A stretch of DNA of 25,861 nucleotides, taken from contig URZM01000009.1 of assembly GCA_900552315.1 (NCBI GenBank), positions 1 to 25,861 on the forward strand, read 5' to 3'. The notes beneath the pieces were generated by a model. That model worked only from the letters and a program-made list of their open reading frames with translations. It had not been told where the DNA came from and made no database searches. A program made the position numbers and the translations under genes. Within the stretch, counting starts at the first letter, position 1, and the number at the start of each line of letters is the position of its first letter. The stretch is from an uncultured Bacteroidales bacterium (GTDB lineage Bacteria; Bacteroidota; Bacteroidia; Bacteroidales; Muribaculaceae). Positions 14,760-22,288 of this stretch are shown here, piece after piece.

Positions 14760-15095
14760 ATGAAGACAATTTTTACATTTCGACCCAGCCGTCTGTGGCG
14801 CCCGGCGCTTCTGTGCGCCGCCGCTCTCGCCATCATGGCCGGAACCGCCTCCTGCGGCTCCACCGGTACATATTGGGGAGTGGACCAGAGTTACCCCGTG
14901 GGCAACGGCCAGGTCTATTACGGAGCCTACGGCGGTGACGGGCCTTATCGCCACCACCATGACAAGAAGCGCTACAAGAAATACCGCAAGGAGCAGAAAA
15001 AGTGGGCCAAGAAACAAGCCAAATACCGCAAGAAACAGATGAAGGAGGCCCGCAAGCACCATCGCAGGCATGACCACTGCCATTATGATGACTGA
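14760..15095 (+). CDS. Small Lys/Arg/His-rich lipoprotein, unknown function
   Basis: The ATG at 14760 gives 111 residues with an N-terminal MKTIFTF, a hydrophobic core and a lipoprotein-type end GTASC (Cys32). The frame is open upstream to 14499, but that part overlaps the divergent glycosyltransferase promoter and is not coding. After the Cys comes a Gly/Tyr-rich stretch, then a ~45-residue very basic helical segment of repeated Lys-Lys-X-X-Lys-Tyr-Arg-Lys, ending in a His-rich tail. Such a tail could bind metal or anionic polymer such as lipopolysaccharide or peptidoglycan, but that is only inference from composition. No family was recognised. It is divergent from the glycosyltransferase gene, and no full consensus promoter was found. 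Confidence 0.65.
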   Translation: MKTIFTFRPSRLWRPALLCAAALAIMAGTASCGSTGTYWGVDQSYPVGNGQVYYGAYGGDGPYRHHHDKKRYKKYRKEQKKWAKKQAKYRKKQMKEARKHHRRHDHCHYDD

Positions 15096-15122
15096 GAGAG
15101 TGATTTAACACTGTTTGACATT

Positions 15123-15161
15123 GGTGTGCAGTCTCGCGGCACACCTAAGGCCTTAACTTTG
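15123..15161 (+). promoter_or_regulatory. Dyad and -7 element upstream of the small basic protein gene
   Basis: TAACTTTG at 15154-15161 is a good -7 element, but there is no TTG 20 nt upstream. Instead an inverted repeat GGTGTGC/GCACACC (15123-15129 with 15139-15145) occupies the -33 region. It may be an operator for an activator-dependent promoter, or a weak terminator of the gene ending at 15095. Confidence 0.4.
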
Positions 15162-15195
15162 CACTGACCTCCCACAAAAGGGAGCCAAGTGCATT

Positions 15196-15648
15196 ATGAA
15201 TACTGCCTTCACAACTTACACCACCGCGCCTGCCGTACAGCCACGCCAGGCACTCCGCCAACGTCCGGCCACGGCGCTGCGTCAGCGCCCCGACACTGCT
15301 TTCCGTCAGCGCCTGAGCCGCGACGTCCGCCACATATCCTACACCGACCGCGTCTACGCGCGCCTCACCCTTGCGGGGCGCGTGGTGGCCGAGCTCACCC
15401 GCGACCGCATAGACAGCTACGCCACCCTGCTCACCCTGCTCCGCTCCATGGCCCCGGCCTGCTGCCGAGGGCTGGCGCGCCTGTGCGTGCGCAACATGAC
15501 CCGTGGCTGGACCCTCGAGCGTCCACTCATGCTCTACGCCGCCCCCTCCGCCCCCCAGTGTCCATCCTCGTCCGCCGCCCCGCAAGGCCCGGCTCACTCG
15601 CCATCCCGCCCCCTGATGCCCTGGGACGCCCCCTACCATCCCCACTGA
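15196..15648 (+). CDS. Small basic protein, unknown function
   Basis: This 150-residue protein starts 35 nt after a -7 element. Residues 1-50 are low complexity with a threefold Arg-Gln-Arg repeat. The central part (about 45-115) looks folded: YTDRVYARLTLAGRVVAELT, then SYATLLTLLR and CRGLARLCVRNMTRGWTLERPLML, with alternating hydrophobic residues fitting a beta-hairpin followed by a helix and strands. The last ~35 residues are Pro/Ser-rich and probably disordered. There is no signal peptide or membrane helix. I believe short proteins with a similar core occur in related gut Bacteroidales, but I cannot name a family. The frame differs in quality from surrounding non-coding DNA, and its start is well placed relative to the promoter, which supports a real gene. 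Confidence 0.55.
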   Translation: MNTAFTTYTTAPAVQPRQALRQRPATALRQRPDTAFRQRLSRDVRHISYTDRVYARLTLAGRVVAELTRDRIDSYATLLTLLRSMAPACCRGLARLCVRNMTRGWTLERPLMLYAAPSAPQCPSSSAAPQGPAHSPSRPLMPWDAPYHPH

Positions 15649-15850
15649 TTCCCCTTTTCAGTGGATTCTCACAGATTTCATTTGCCAGATTCCCTCAAAA
15701 GTAATGGCTTCGAGGGGAATACCCTAATCGGCGTTGGTCGTTCCGAAGGCGGCTGCGACTCTCTATGCAACGACTGGCACTGATTTGCAAGACTGGACCA
15801 GATCGATTCTCCGACTTATAAATTTTAACAATCGTTTTTGAATAGATAGT

Positions 15851-15881
15851 TTGGTCGGACAAGTTTATTTTGCTAACTTTG
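15851..15881 (+). promoter_or_regulatory. Promoter with flanking GTCGGACAA direct repeats
   Basis: TTG (15851-15853), 20 nt, then TAACTTTG (15874-15881) predict a start near 15888 and a ~47-nt leader before the ATG at 15935. GTCGGACAA occurs twice, at 15854-15862 just inside the -33 element and at 15881-15889 over the start site, 27 bp apart. The gene-free DNA upstream (15649-15850) holds only a weak TTCCCTC/GAGGGGAA hairpin (15690-15719). Confidence 0.7.
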
Positions 15882-15934
15882 TCGGACAACTTAAGTTATC
15901 TCTTCTTTCTTGCAATCTAAATTTATATTAGTAT

Positions 15935-16435
15935 ATGGTACGATTTTATCGCGCATTGTTTGCAGCTCTTTGTTTGGTGGCGGCGCTGACGGTCGCCGCC
16001 CGGAGTTACCGCACTGTCTATATTTGCACAAAAGACGGGAAGAAGAGTGTGGTCGCAATCTCGCAGGACCTGCATTTCCGTTTCCCTGACTCTCAGACGC
16101 TCGAGCTGGGATACGTTACGGGCGATGCCGGCTCGGAGTCGACTTATACTGAGTGTGTCTCGGTGAGCTATGACAATCTGGAGGCGCTTCGTCTCTCTGC
16201 CGATGACCCGGCCGGCATGGATGCCGTCTTCACCGTTTACCCCATGATAAAGGAAGGTGTCCTGCGGATTGACAACGTCAGCGAGCCTTTGAGCCTGAGT
16301 GTCTGCAAGGTCGACGGCACCGTGCTCATGAGCCGTTCCGTTTCCGCTCCGCTGGCCCTGGACCTCAACGAATATGGCAGCGGTATCCTGCTGGTGAATG
16401 TCAATGGTATAACCTATAAATTCCTGATGAAATGA
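15935..16435 (+). CDS. Exported protein with sorting-domain-like C-terminus
   Basis: This 166-residue protein has a signal peptide (basic MVRFYR, hydrophobic core to about residue 20, then AARS). The middle contains short beta strands (TVYICTKDGKKSVVAI, YDNLEALRLSAD). The last ~50 residues read like a small beta-sandwich in which a VCKVDGTVLM strand-turn is followed by SGILLVNVNG and a final YKFLMK. This is the pattern of type A sorting domains of the type IX secretion system (a ...D/QG... turn, a Gly-Ile-Tyr/Leu-Leu-Val strand, and a short basic end). Function is unknown. Its stop codon overlaps the next start by four bases (ATGA), so the SusD-like gene downstream is translationally coupled and the two products probably act together. 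Confidence 0.75.
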   Translation: MVRFYRALFAALCLVAALTVAARSYRTVYICTKDGKKSVVAISQDLHFRFPDSQTLELGYVTGDAGSESTYTECVSVSYDNLEALRLSADDPAGMDAVFTVYPMIKEGVLRIDNVSEPLSLSVCKVDGTVLMSRSVSAPLALDLNEYGSGILLVNVNGITYKFLMK

Positions 16436-18816
16436 AACTGCGCGACATACTTTCCATACTTACTATATGCGCGTCGGCGGCCGTATCGGCGCAGACCAAC
16501 GGTTTTGGCGAAGGCTGCCGCATAGACTATTACAACGCCCAAGGCGAACGCATACATTCTGAAATCCCCGGCAGCGGGCTGGTCTCGGGTCCGCTTTATG
16601 GCGATGACAACAGACTCAAGCTCGGCATGCAGATACTCGATTTCATGCCCGACGGCAACGGCGCCTACTGGGTGACATACGATGACCGCGATGTGGCCGA
16701 GGTGCGCTTCGTGGCTTTCGGCCAGGAGGACTATCCCCTCACGGTCAAGTGTTCCTCCGATGTGAAAGACTATGGTTTTGTGCCGATTGACGACGACTGT
16801 ACTCCGCTCCCCTCCGATTTGGCCACTGTGGCTCCGGGCACGAAAGTCAGGATGTACATAGACTTGCCCGACGGTTGGTTTCCCCACATCGAGGCCCGCT
16901 ATCTGCTGACCCGCGAAGGCTGCATGGTCGACCCGATACCGGATTATGCACCGTGGATGCAGACGTTCAGGGACCCCTATACTTTCGGCGCGCACTCCAG
17001 CTGGTATAATTTCTTCTACCACACCGTGCCGGACATGGCGGCGTGCCAGCTGGACACTCCTGCCTCCGACCCCGAAGTGCCCGACAGATACTGGGTAGAT
17101 TTCACTATGCCCAACGAGCCCCTGCACCTGGACCTGAGCGCATTTCCGGCCAGCGGTTATGTCGTCACCAACACGTTCAGCAGGGCTGAATCGATTGCTC
17201 TAAATAGTTTCCTGTATAACATCACACCCGGGCAGCCGCTGCAACAGGTCGAGACTGGTCTGCTGTATTATCTGGCAGAAATGCCCGGCTCCGACTGCCT
17301 TGTGAGCTTCATGCATGATTTTGCCAAGAGCTGGGACATGTTCTACAATCAGGACGAAGGAGTCCTCTCGTCAGGGGAATATGTGTGGAACGCCACTATG
17401 TGGTCATACGCCTACGCCTTGATTAACCAGTGCAATATGGCCATTGACCTGTTGGACAAGGCTGAGCAGACGGCCAACTCGATGTTGCCCCTGGACGATT
17501 TAAAGAATAGGTGGAATTACTACAAGGCCCAGGCGCTCACCCTGCGCGCCCACGCCTATTTACGTCTGTTGCAAGTGTATGCTCCCCGCTGGGAGGACTC
17601 GCATGGCGGCTCGGCCGTCACCGTGCCGCTGCGCACCTCCATCCATGACACCAAGGACAAGGCGCCTGCCACCATGAAGCAAGTGCTCGATAGGTGCTAC
17701 ACCGACCTCGAGGCTGCCATCGATTTGTTCTCACAGACGGATTATAAGCGTCAATATCTTTATACCTATGAGCCGGATGTGAATGTGGCTTACGGCACAT
17801 TCGCGCGTATCGCCGCGCTGCGCCATGATTGGCAGAAGGTGAAGGACATGGCCCATGAGGCTCGTCAGGGCAAGCGCATAGCCACCAGCGAGGAGATTTT
17901 CAACGGATACACGGATTACAACAAGGATGAATGGATATGGTCGCACGGCACCCACTATATGTTTGACCACCGATACGCCAACTGGTGCGCCTGGCATTGC
18001 TGCAACACGTATGGCGCCATCGAGGGCGGATACACCAACACCATAAGCCGTGACCTCTACAATCAAATTCCGGAGACCGACGAGCGACGGGACTGGTGGC
18101 TCACCGTGGACAAGCTCGACGTGAACCCTGATATACCTTATCGGCCTGATGGAGTCAATCCGGCCACACTGCAATTCATCAGCCCGATATTAAAGGAGAA
18201 ATCCGCTGCCTGGCTTGACGGACATAAGAGCAAACACAACTTGCCGGGAGCCAATGCCTACAGCGGAGAAAAATCCGTGCTGCGCGACGGGGCACAGGTG
18301 AAATTCTGGGCCGGAGGCCTTACCGGCGGAGACGCACTCGCCCAGGTGCCATATATGCGCGCCACGGAGATGTATCTGTATGAAGCGGAGGCCTGCGCTG
18401 AGCTTGGCCTGGACGCCGAGGCTCAGGCCCTGCTCATGGAAATCAACCAGCCACGCAACCCTCAGTACTCCTGCGCCCTGACAGGGGAGGCCCTCATCGA
18501 CGAGGTGCGCCTCTACCGCCGCATTGAGCTGTGGGGCGAGGGCTTCTGCTGGTTCGACCTCAAACGCTGGAACCTGCCCATGAACCGCACGCCCTGGCAG
18601 GAGGGAGACGTGAACTCCGGAAACACCACGGCCGACCTCGCCGTCCAAGTCCCGGTGAGCCAAAACAACGGCTGGCGCCACGGCATACCTTTGGTGGAAT
18701 GGAAAGTCAACAAGCTCCTGACCGAGCCGGTACCCGGCGAGAAGGTCACCCCTCCGGCTTCCGCCCCCGCGCCCTCCGACATGCCCCGCCTCATGCCCGT
18801 CAGCACGCAAGAGTAA
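16432..18816 (+). CDS. Orphan SusD-like protein with N-terminal extension and no lipid anchor
   Basis: This 794-residue protein has an ordinary signal peptide ending VSA-Q near residue 20 and no lipobox Cys, unlike normal SusD proteins. Residues ~21-245 are an extra, probably beta-rich domain that I do not recognise. From about residue 250 the SusD fold follows: the ALTLRAHAYLRLLQVYAPRW helix near 369, RATEMYLYEAEACAELG near 645, and VRLYRRIELWGEGFCWFDLKR near 690, the last being a hallmark of the family. After the fold comes a Pro-rich tail. There is no susC gene beside it; the only operon partner is the small exported protein overlapping its start. It may bind a ligand as a periplasmic or secreted protein, or reach the surface via its partner. 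SusD family membership is firm; role is not. Confidence 0.85.
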   Translation: MKLRDILSILTICASAAVSAQTNGFGEGCRIDYYNAQGERIHSEIPGSGLVSGPLYGDDNRLKLGMQILDFMPDGNGAYWVTYDDRDVAEVRFVAFGQEDYPLTVKCSSDVKDYGFVPIDDDCTPLPSDLATVAPGTKVRMYIDLPDGWFPHIEARYLLTREGCMVDPIPDYAPWMQTFRDPYTFGAHSSWYNFFYHTVPDMAACQLDTPASDPEVPDRYWVDFTMPNEPLHLDLSAFPASGYVVTNTFSRAESIALNSFLYNITPGQPLQQVETGLLYYLAEMPGSDCLVSFMHDFAKSWDMFYNQDEGVLSSGEYVWNATMWSYAYALINQCNMAIDLLDKAEQTANSMLPLDDLKNRWNYYKAQALTLRAHAYLRLLQVYAPRWEDSHGGSAVTVPLRTSIHDTKDKAPATMKQVLDRCYTDLEAAIDLFSQTDYKRQYLYTYEPDVNVAYGTFARIAALRHDWQKVKDMAHEARQGKRIATSEEIFNGYTDYNKDEWIWSHGTHYMFDHRYANWCAWHCCNTYGAIEGGYTNTISRDLYNQIPETDERRDWWLTVDKLDVNPDIPYRPDGVNPATLQFISPILKEKSAAWLDGHKSKHNLPGANAYSGEKSVLRDGAQVKFWAGGLTGGDALAQVPYMRATEMYLYEAEACAELGLDAEAQALLMEINQPRNPQYSCALTGEALIDEVRLYRRIELWGEGFCWFDLKRWNLPMNRTPWQEGDVNSGNTTADLAVQVPVSQNNGWRHGIPLVEWKVNKLLTEPVPGEKVTPPASAPAPSDMPRLMPVSTQE

Positions 18817-18853
18817 AAAGCCCGCTCTCGCCACCCCGACCCCCCTTAAACCA

Positions 18854-18940
18854 TTAAGTAAGAGTGTCTGGATTTAAATCAAGGACAGCATACAATCCTT
18901 ATAGAATTTTAATCCGGTTTAAATCCAGACACTCTCTTAA
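18854..18940. mobile_element. MITE-like 18-bp inverted repeat flanked by TTAA
   Basis: AGAGTGTCTGGATTTAAA (18861-18878) and its exact complement (18918-18935) surround ~39 bp of AT-rich DNA. TTAA lies just outside both arms (18854-18857 and 18937-18940), which could be a target-site duplication. No frame is encoded. It lies between two convergent genes, so a bidirectional terminator is possible, but the AT-rich arms and long loop are unlike the other terminators here. Confidence 0.5.
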
Positions 18941-18951
18941 ATACGCAGTTG

Positions 18952-20283
18952 TTACATATCCTCCAAGGTCAATAGCTTTGTCTCGACCTCATATTTCATA
19001 AGCAGACAAGACTTGATGTGCTCTACTTTCTCCATAAATGCCTTATGGTCGTAGTTGCGGTGCTGGCGCTTGACCTCGGCGACCACAGCAGTCTTGTCAT
19101 CAACCTTGATGCCGACTATATCTATTTCGTTGGCTTCCTTCCCTTTTTTGCGTTCCCACCACGAGCCGATGTTCATATACCCGTGGCTTTCCATCATTTT
19201 TAGCAAGAAATATTTTTCAAGGATGCGACCGGAATATGTCGGGTAATCCGACATAACGATTTTACGAATGTGGTCATAATTGCCCATTTCAACCAGTGTC
19301 TGGTTGCGGTCAAAATAGTTGAACCAGAATTTCAGGAAATTGTCGGTTATCTCATATTGCACGTTCTTTGAGCGCGGCTTCGACATTATAGGACGCACTC
19401 GCTGTATCAGTGAATAATCCTCAATCAACCGCTTGAGATGGCCCGCCACAGTCACCCCGCCCAACGCGCTTTCAATCGCGCCCTGAGTGTTCGTCCCGGA
19501 TGCGATACAGCTGATAACTGAGAAATATAGCCCGTAGTCCTTGCCGAATTCCTCTATCAGCAGGTTCCGTCCCTCATCGATAAATGGAGAGTTCTCCCTG
19601 ACTAAATAATTGAACATCCCGTCAATCGACAAATCCGTATCCTCGCACAACAATTCGATATATTTCGGTACTCCTCCGGTAATGCAGTAGAAAGCGAGCA
19701 GTTCATCGTTGGTGTAGCCCGGTCGGAAATCACGCATAACCTCCTTCATGGTCTCCGTTCCGAAACCGGATAGACGTATGGTAGCGTCCGCTCTGCCAAA
19801 CAACGGCTCATGGTAACTCTCAAAAATCTTGTGCATCATCGAATACACCGAACCCATCAGCAGAAGATTCACATGCGTATCGTTGCGGTATGAGTCCCAG
19901 ATATTCTGCATATCGCTGAATACCGATGGATTGATATTGAAGAACTCCTGAAACTCATCGACAATCAGATTGAACTTGCGGGTCTTAGCCAGTTCCATCA
20001 TCATCTGGAACAGCGACTTGAAAGTCTTTATCTCCGGCGGCACATAACAGTCGAGAGCCGTCGAAATCAGTCCGGCGAACTCTTCGCACAAAGCGGCCTC
20101 GTTCTTACGGCTGACGAAAAGATATACCGTAGGACACTCCCCCCGGATGGCCCGCAGGGCAAGCGAAGTCTTACCGATGCGACGCCTACCGGTTATCACT
20201 GTCATTCTCGACCGGGATTCAAAGGCACGCCCCTGTATCCGCTTTAATTCCTCTATCTCCTTAGTGCGGTTATAGAATCTCAT
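18952..20283 (-). CDS. AAA ATPase (ATPase_2 type) with C-terminal DUF234/nuclease-like domain
   Basis: This 443-residue protein has a Walker A TGRRRIGKTSL (31-41, Lys38), Walker B NLIVDEF (105-111), a sensor-1-like LLLMGSVYSMM and the CITGGVPKYIELL segment typical of the archaeal-type ATPase_2 family. After a winged-helix-like region and YEITDNFLKFWFNYF, the C-terminus carries EIDIVG ... VVAEVK near residue 400-420, matching the Asp...Glu-x-Lys core of the PD-(D/E)xK fold found in the DUF234 domain. Such proteins are widespread in archaea and Bacteroidetes; their role is unproven, with DNA-related or defence functions suggested. Codon use is more AT-rich and less biased than its neighbours, and an inverted-repeat element abuts the 3' end, which suggests horizontal acquisition. 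It is expressed alone from its own promoter. Confidence 0.9.
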   Translation of the reverse strand: MRFYNRTKEIEELKRIQGRAFESRSRMTVITGRRRIGKTSLALRAIRGECPTVYLFVSRKNEAALCEEFAGLISTALDCYVPPEIKTFKSLFQMMMELAKTRKFNLIVDEFQEFFNINPSVFSDMQNIWDSYRNDTHVNLLLMGSVYSMMHKIFESYHEPLFGRADATIRLSGFGTETMKEVMRDFRPGYTNDELLAFYCITGGVPKYIELLCEDTDLSIDGMFNYLVRENSPFIDEGRNLLIEEFGKDYGLYFSVISCIASGTNTQGAIESALGGVTVAGHLKRLIEDYSLIQRVRPIMSKPRSKNVQYEITDNFLKFWFNYFDRNQTLVEMGNYDHIRKIVMSDYPTYSGRILEKYFLLKMMESHGYMNIGSWWERKKGKEANEIDIVGIKVDDKTAVVAEVKRQHRNYDHKAFMEKVEHIKSCLLMKYEVETKLLTLEDM

Positions 20284-20316
20284 ATTTTATTACCACAGTA
20301 ATTATTACTACGGTGA

Positions 20317-20347
20317 CAAAGTTATAAATTATCCTTGAGATGACCAA
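20317..20347 (-). promoter_or_regulatory. Promoter and palindrome of the AAA ATPase gene
   Basis: On the minus strand, TTG (20347-20345), 20 nt and TAACTTTG (20324-20317) predict a start near 20310 and a ~27-nt leader. In that leader AGTAAT-T-ATTACT (20298-20310) is a perfect palindrome that could be an operator for autoregulation. Confidence 0.7.
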
Positions 20348-20474
20348 ATCCAATTAGGCTATTTCTCTGAAAATCGCCAACTTTGTAGATACAGCACCTG
20401 CATCCTCTGTGGTACTGGTACAATGAGTTGGGATAAGGGAGAGGGGTGGGGCGTGTGGAGACACGGGGAGATGG

Positions 20475-20505
20475 GAATGGCGCGGCCTTGGGGGTCGCGC
20501 CATTC
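20475..20505 (-). terminator. GC-rich hairpin after the starch-binding protein gene
   Basis: GAATGGCGCG (20475-20484) and CGCGCCATTC (20496-20505) form a perfect 10-bp stem, extended inward by three pairs. It lies 50 bp beyond the minus-strand stop at 20555. No clear T-tract follows on either strand, so termination efficiency is uncertain. The neighbouring DNA (20506-20550) is a G-rich low-complexity GGTGTGGGAG-type repeat. Confidence 0.45.
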
Positions 20506-20554
20506 TTGTCGGTGTGGGAGAGGGTGGGAGAGGGGGTGTCGGTGTGGGGGAGGG

Positions 20555-22153
20555 TCAGAACATCACTTTGGTGACGGTGGTGCCGCGTTTCACTATGTAG
20601 ACGCCTTGGGCGGGTGTCTGCACGGGCATGCCTTGCAGGTTGAAATAGAGGGGTGCGTCGGTGTCGGTGACGATGACTGCGGTGCCCACGGGGGCGGTGT
20701 AGGCGCCCTTGTCGCCTGTGAGGTCGTAGATGTGGCCGCGCACGGCTGTGAAGTCGGGTCGTGTCTGCGTGCCTGCCCCGTTGTGGAACACCAGTCCGGT
20801 GGTGCCTTCGGGCACCACGTAGCGGTAGATCTGTGTGGCTCCGCTGACGGGCGTCATGTCCGCGCCGGGCCATTCGGAGGCTGACTCGCCGCCCCAGTAG
20901 TGTACCTTGACTGTGTTCCAGAGGGCGCTGCTGTTGTCGAAATATATCACGAAATCGTCCGGATTCGGGTCAGGGTCAGGGTCAGGATTCGGGTCGGGGT
21001 CGGGGTTCGGATTCGGGTCGGGGTCGGGGTCCGGATTCGGGTCGGGGTCGGGATCCGGATTGGGGTCTGGGTCCGGGTCGGGTGTGGGGTCTATGTGCTG
21101 CAGGTCACGCACCTTGGCTATGTCTGCCAGGGCGTATGTGAAGACGTCCACGTCATCCTTCTCTCCGGTGGTGGAGGGGTCTTTGGCGTATTGCTCGAAG
21201 ATGTTGTCGGTGACTGTGGGGTCGAAGGGGCAGCAGTCTATGGCGCTCTCTCCGCGTGTGCCGATCACGCGTACACCGATGCCGTTGGCCTCCAGCCATT
21301 GGCGTGTGATGCCGAGGGTGGAGAGGGGTATCTTCATCTCGTAGAAGGAGTCGAATTTGGTGTCGTGAGGCTTGAGTCCCTCCACGGGGCCTGCCATGAG
21401 GTTGTCATAGCAGTCGGGGTCGTAGATGTTGTTGACTATGGAGGGGTCGGAGATGAGTGTCGTGGCGTCGGCCCATTCGGCGTATGTGCGCTGTCTCCAC
21501 AGGTGGGAGGGCGCGAAGCCCTCCATCATGGCGTATGTTATGCCGACGGTGGAGAACACCTTGCAGTCGGCGCCGTAGTTCGAGGAGCCGTCGGCGCTTG
21601 AGGTGGTGAAGAGGCCCGGGGAGCCGAGTCCCGGTTTGCCGCTCATGTAGAGCAGATGGTCCACGTGCAGGGCCGTGCGGTCGAAGCTCACGGCGTCGCC
21701 CCAGATGAAGCCTCCGTCGGAGAGCTTGCCGGTCATGCCGGGCTTGGAGGGATCTATGCTCAGGGCCACCACGAAGGGAACATCGCCTATGCGTCCGCCG
21801 TCGGTGAGGGGACCGTCACCTTCGCGGGCCCAGGTGTCGCCTGTGTTGACGCACTGCCAGGCCAGGTAGAGGTTGGAGTCGTCCCAGGCGCCGTAGATGG
21901 CGTAGAGGTCGATGACGCAGTTCTCGTGGCTGCCTTTGAAGGTGGTGCCCATGTCGTTGGCTCCGCAGGTGGCGATAATCATGTCGTCGCTCCAGTCGGA
22001 CGCGTTGCCGTCGATTGTGATGGTTGCTGACTTGCCGACCGCCCCGTCAGGGTTGGTGGCATAATAGGCCCGGGTCTCCACGTTGCCCGCTGCCAGGGCC
22101 GGAAGAATGGATCCTCCCAGCATGAGGGAGGTCATTAATTGTTTGAACATCAT
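20555..22153 (-). CDS. Exported starch-binding (CBM26-type) protein with Asp-Pro linker and sorting-like tail
   Basis: This 532-residue protein starts with a signal peptide (hydrophobic to ~residue 21, ALAAG). Residues ~44-350 begin ATITIDGNASDWSDD and include DDSNLYLAWQ and a late YEMKIPLSTLGI, a layout seen in CBM9/DOMON-like carbohydrate-binding modules. Residues 356-400 are an Asp-Pro/Asn-Pro linker. Residues ~401-484 (IYFDNSSALWNTVKVHYWGG, then EWPGADM and VFHNGAGTQTRPDF) match the CBM26 starch-binding module, with Trp/Tyr positions for sugar stacking. The last ~45 residues (LYFNLQGMPVQ, GVYIVKRGTTVTKVMF) resemble a type IX sorting domain. No catalytic domain is seen, so it likely binds starch or a similar alpha-glucan at the surface or outside the cell, possibly aiding the susCDEF-like system. 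ATG-ATG gives two adjacent possible starts. Confidence 0.8.
   Translation of the reverse strand: MMFKQLMTSLMLGGSILPALAAGNVETRAYYATNPDGAVGKSATITIDGNASDWSDDMIIATCGANDMGTTFKGSHENCVIDLYAIYGAWDDSNLYLAWQCVNTGDTWAREGDGPLTDGGRIGDVPFVVALSIDPSKPGMTGKLSDGGFIWGDAVSFDRTALHVDHLLYMSGKPGLGSPGLFTTSSADGSSNYGADCKVFSTVGITYAMMEGFAPSHLWRQRTYAEWADATTLISDPSIVNNIYDPDCYDNLMAGPVEGLKPHDTKFDSFYEMKIPLSTLGITRQWLEANGIGVRVIGTRGESAIDCCPFDPTVTDNIFEQYAKDPSTTGEKDDVDVFTYALADIAKVRDLQHIDPTPDPDPDPNPDPDPDPNPDPDPDPNPNPDPDPNPDPDPDPNPDDFVIYFDNSSALWNTVKVHYWGGESASEWPGADMTPVSGATQIYRYVVPEGTTGLVFHNGAGTQTRPDFTAVRGHIYDLTGDKGAYTAPVGTAVIVTDTDAPLYFNLQGMPVQTPAQGVYIVKRGTTVTKVMF
20954..21088 (-). repeat. Coding tandem repeat for the Asp-Pro/Asn-Pro linker
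   Basis: The DNA alternates GGGTC(G/A) and GG(A/G)TTC hexamer-like units, encoding about 22 consecutive Asp-Pro or Asn-Pro pairs (residues 356-400). A repeat this regular is prone to slippage, so linker length may vary between strains. Loss or gain of whole 6-bp units keeps the frame. Confidence 0.85.
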
Positions 22154-22225
22154 GTGTGGATATTGGTTAACACGTAAGAATTACATATCCGGCGCTTCGA
22201 GGGCGCAGGGCTGGGAAAACGTGTG

Positions 22226-22256
22226 CAAAGTTACTAAAAAAAGTGAGACGTGACAA
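22226..22256 (-). promoter_or_regulatory. Promoter of the starch-binding protein gene
   Basis: On the minus strand, TTG (22256-22254), 20 nt and TAACTTTG (22233-22226) predict a start near 22219 and a ~65-nt leader before the ATG at 22153. The -33 element lies 20 bp from the divergent -7 element at 22276. Confidence 0.7.
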
Positions 22257-22275
22257 AGTTCTCGCCGAAAATGCC

Positions 22276-22283
22276 TATATTTG
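22276..22283 (+). promoter_or_regulatory. -7 element of the divergent membrane protein gene
   Basis: TATATTTG matches TAnnTTTG but has no TTG 20 nt upstream. It lies only 5 nt before the ATG at 22289, so if used the transcript would be almost leaderless. The upstream in-frame start candidates at 22250 and 22271 would then not be transcribed. Confidence 0.4.
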
Positions 22284-22288
22284 CAATC

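Noticed and set aside
18854..18940. Rho-independent terminator between convergent genes
   Set aside because: The 18-bp stem is AT-rich with a ~39-nt loop and no T-tract, and TTAA flanks both sides; a mobile-element relic fits better, though some terminating effect is not excluded.
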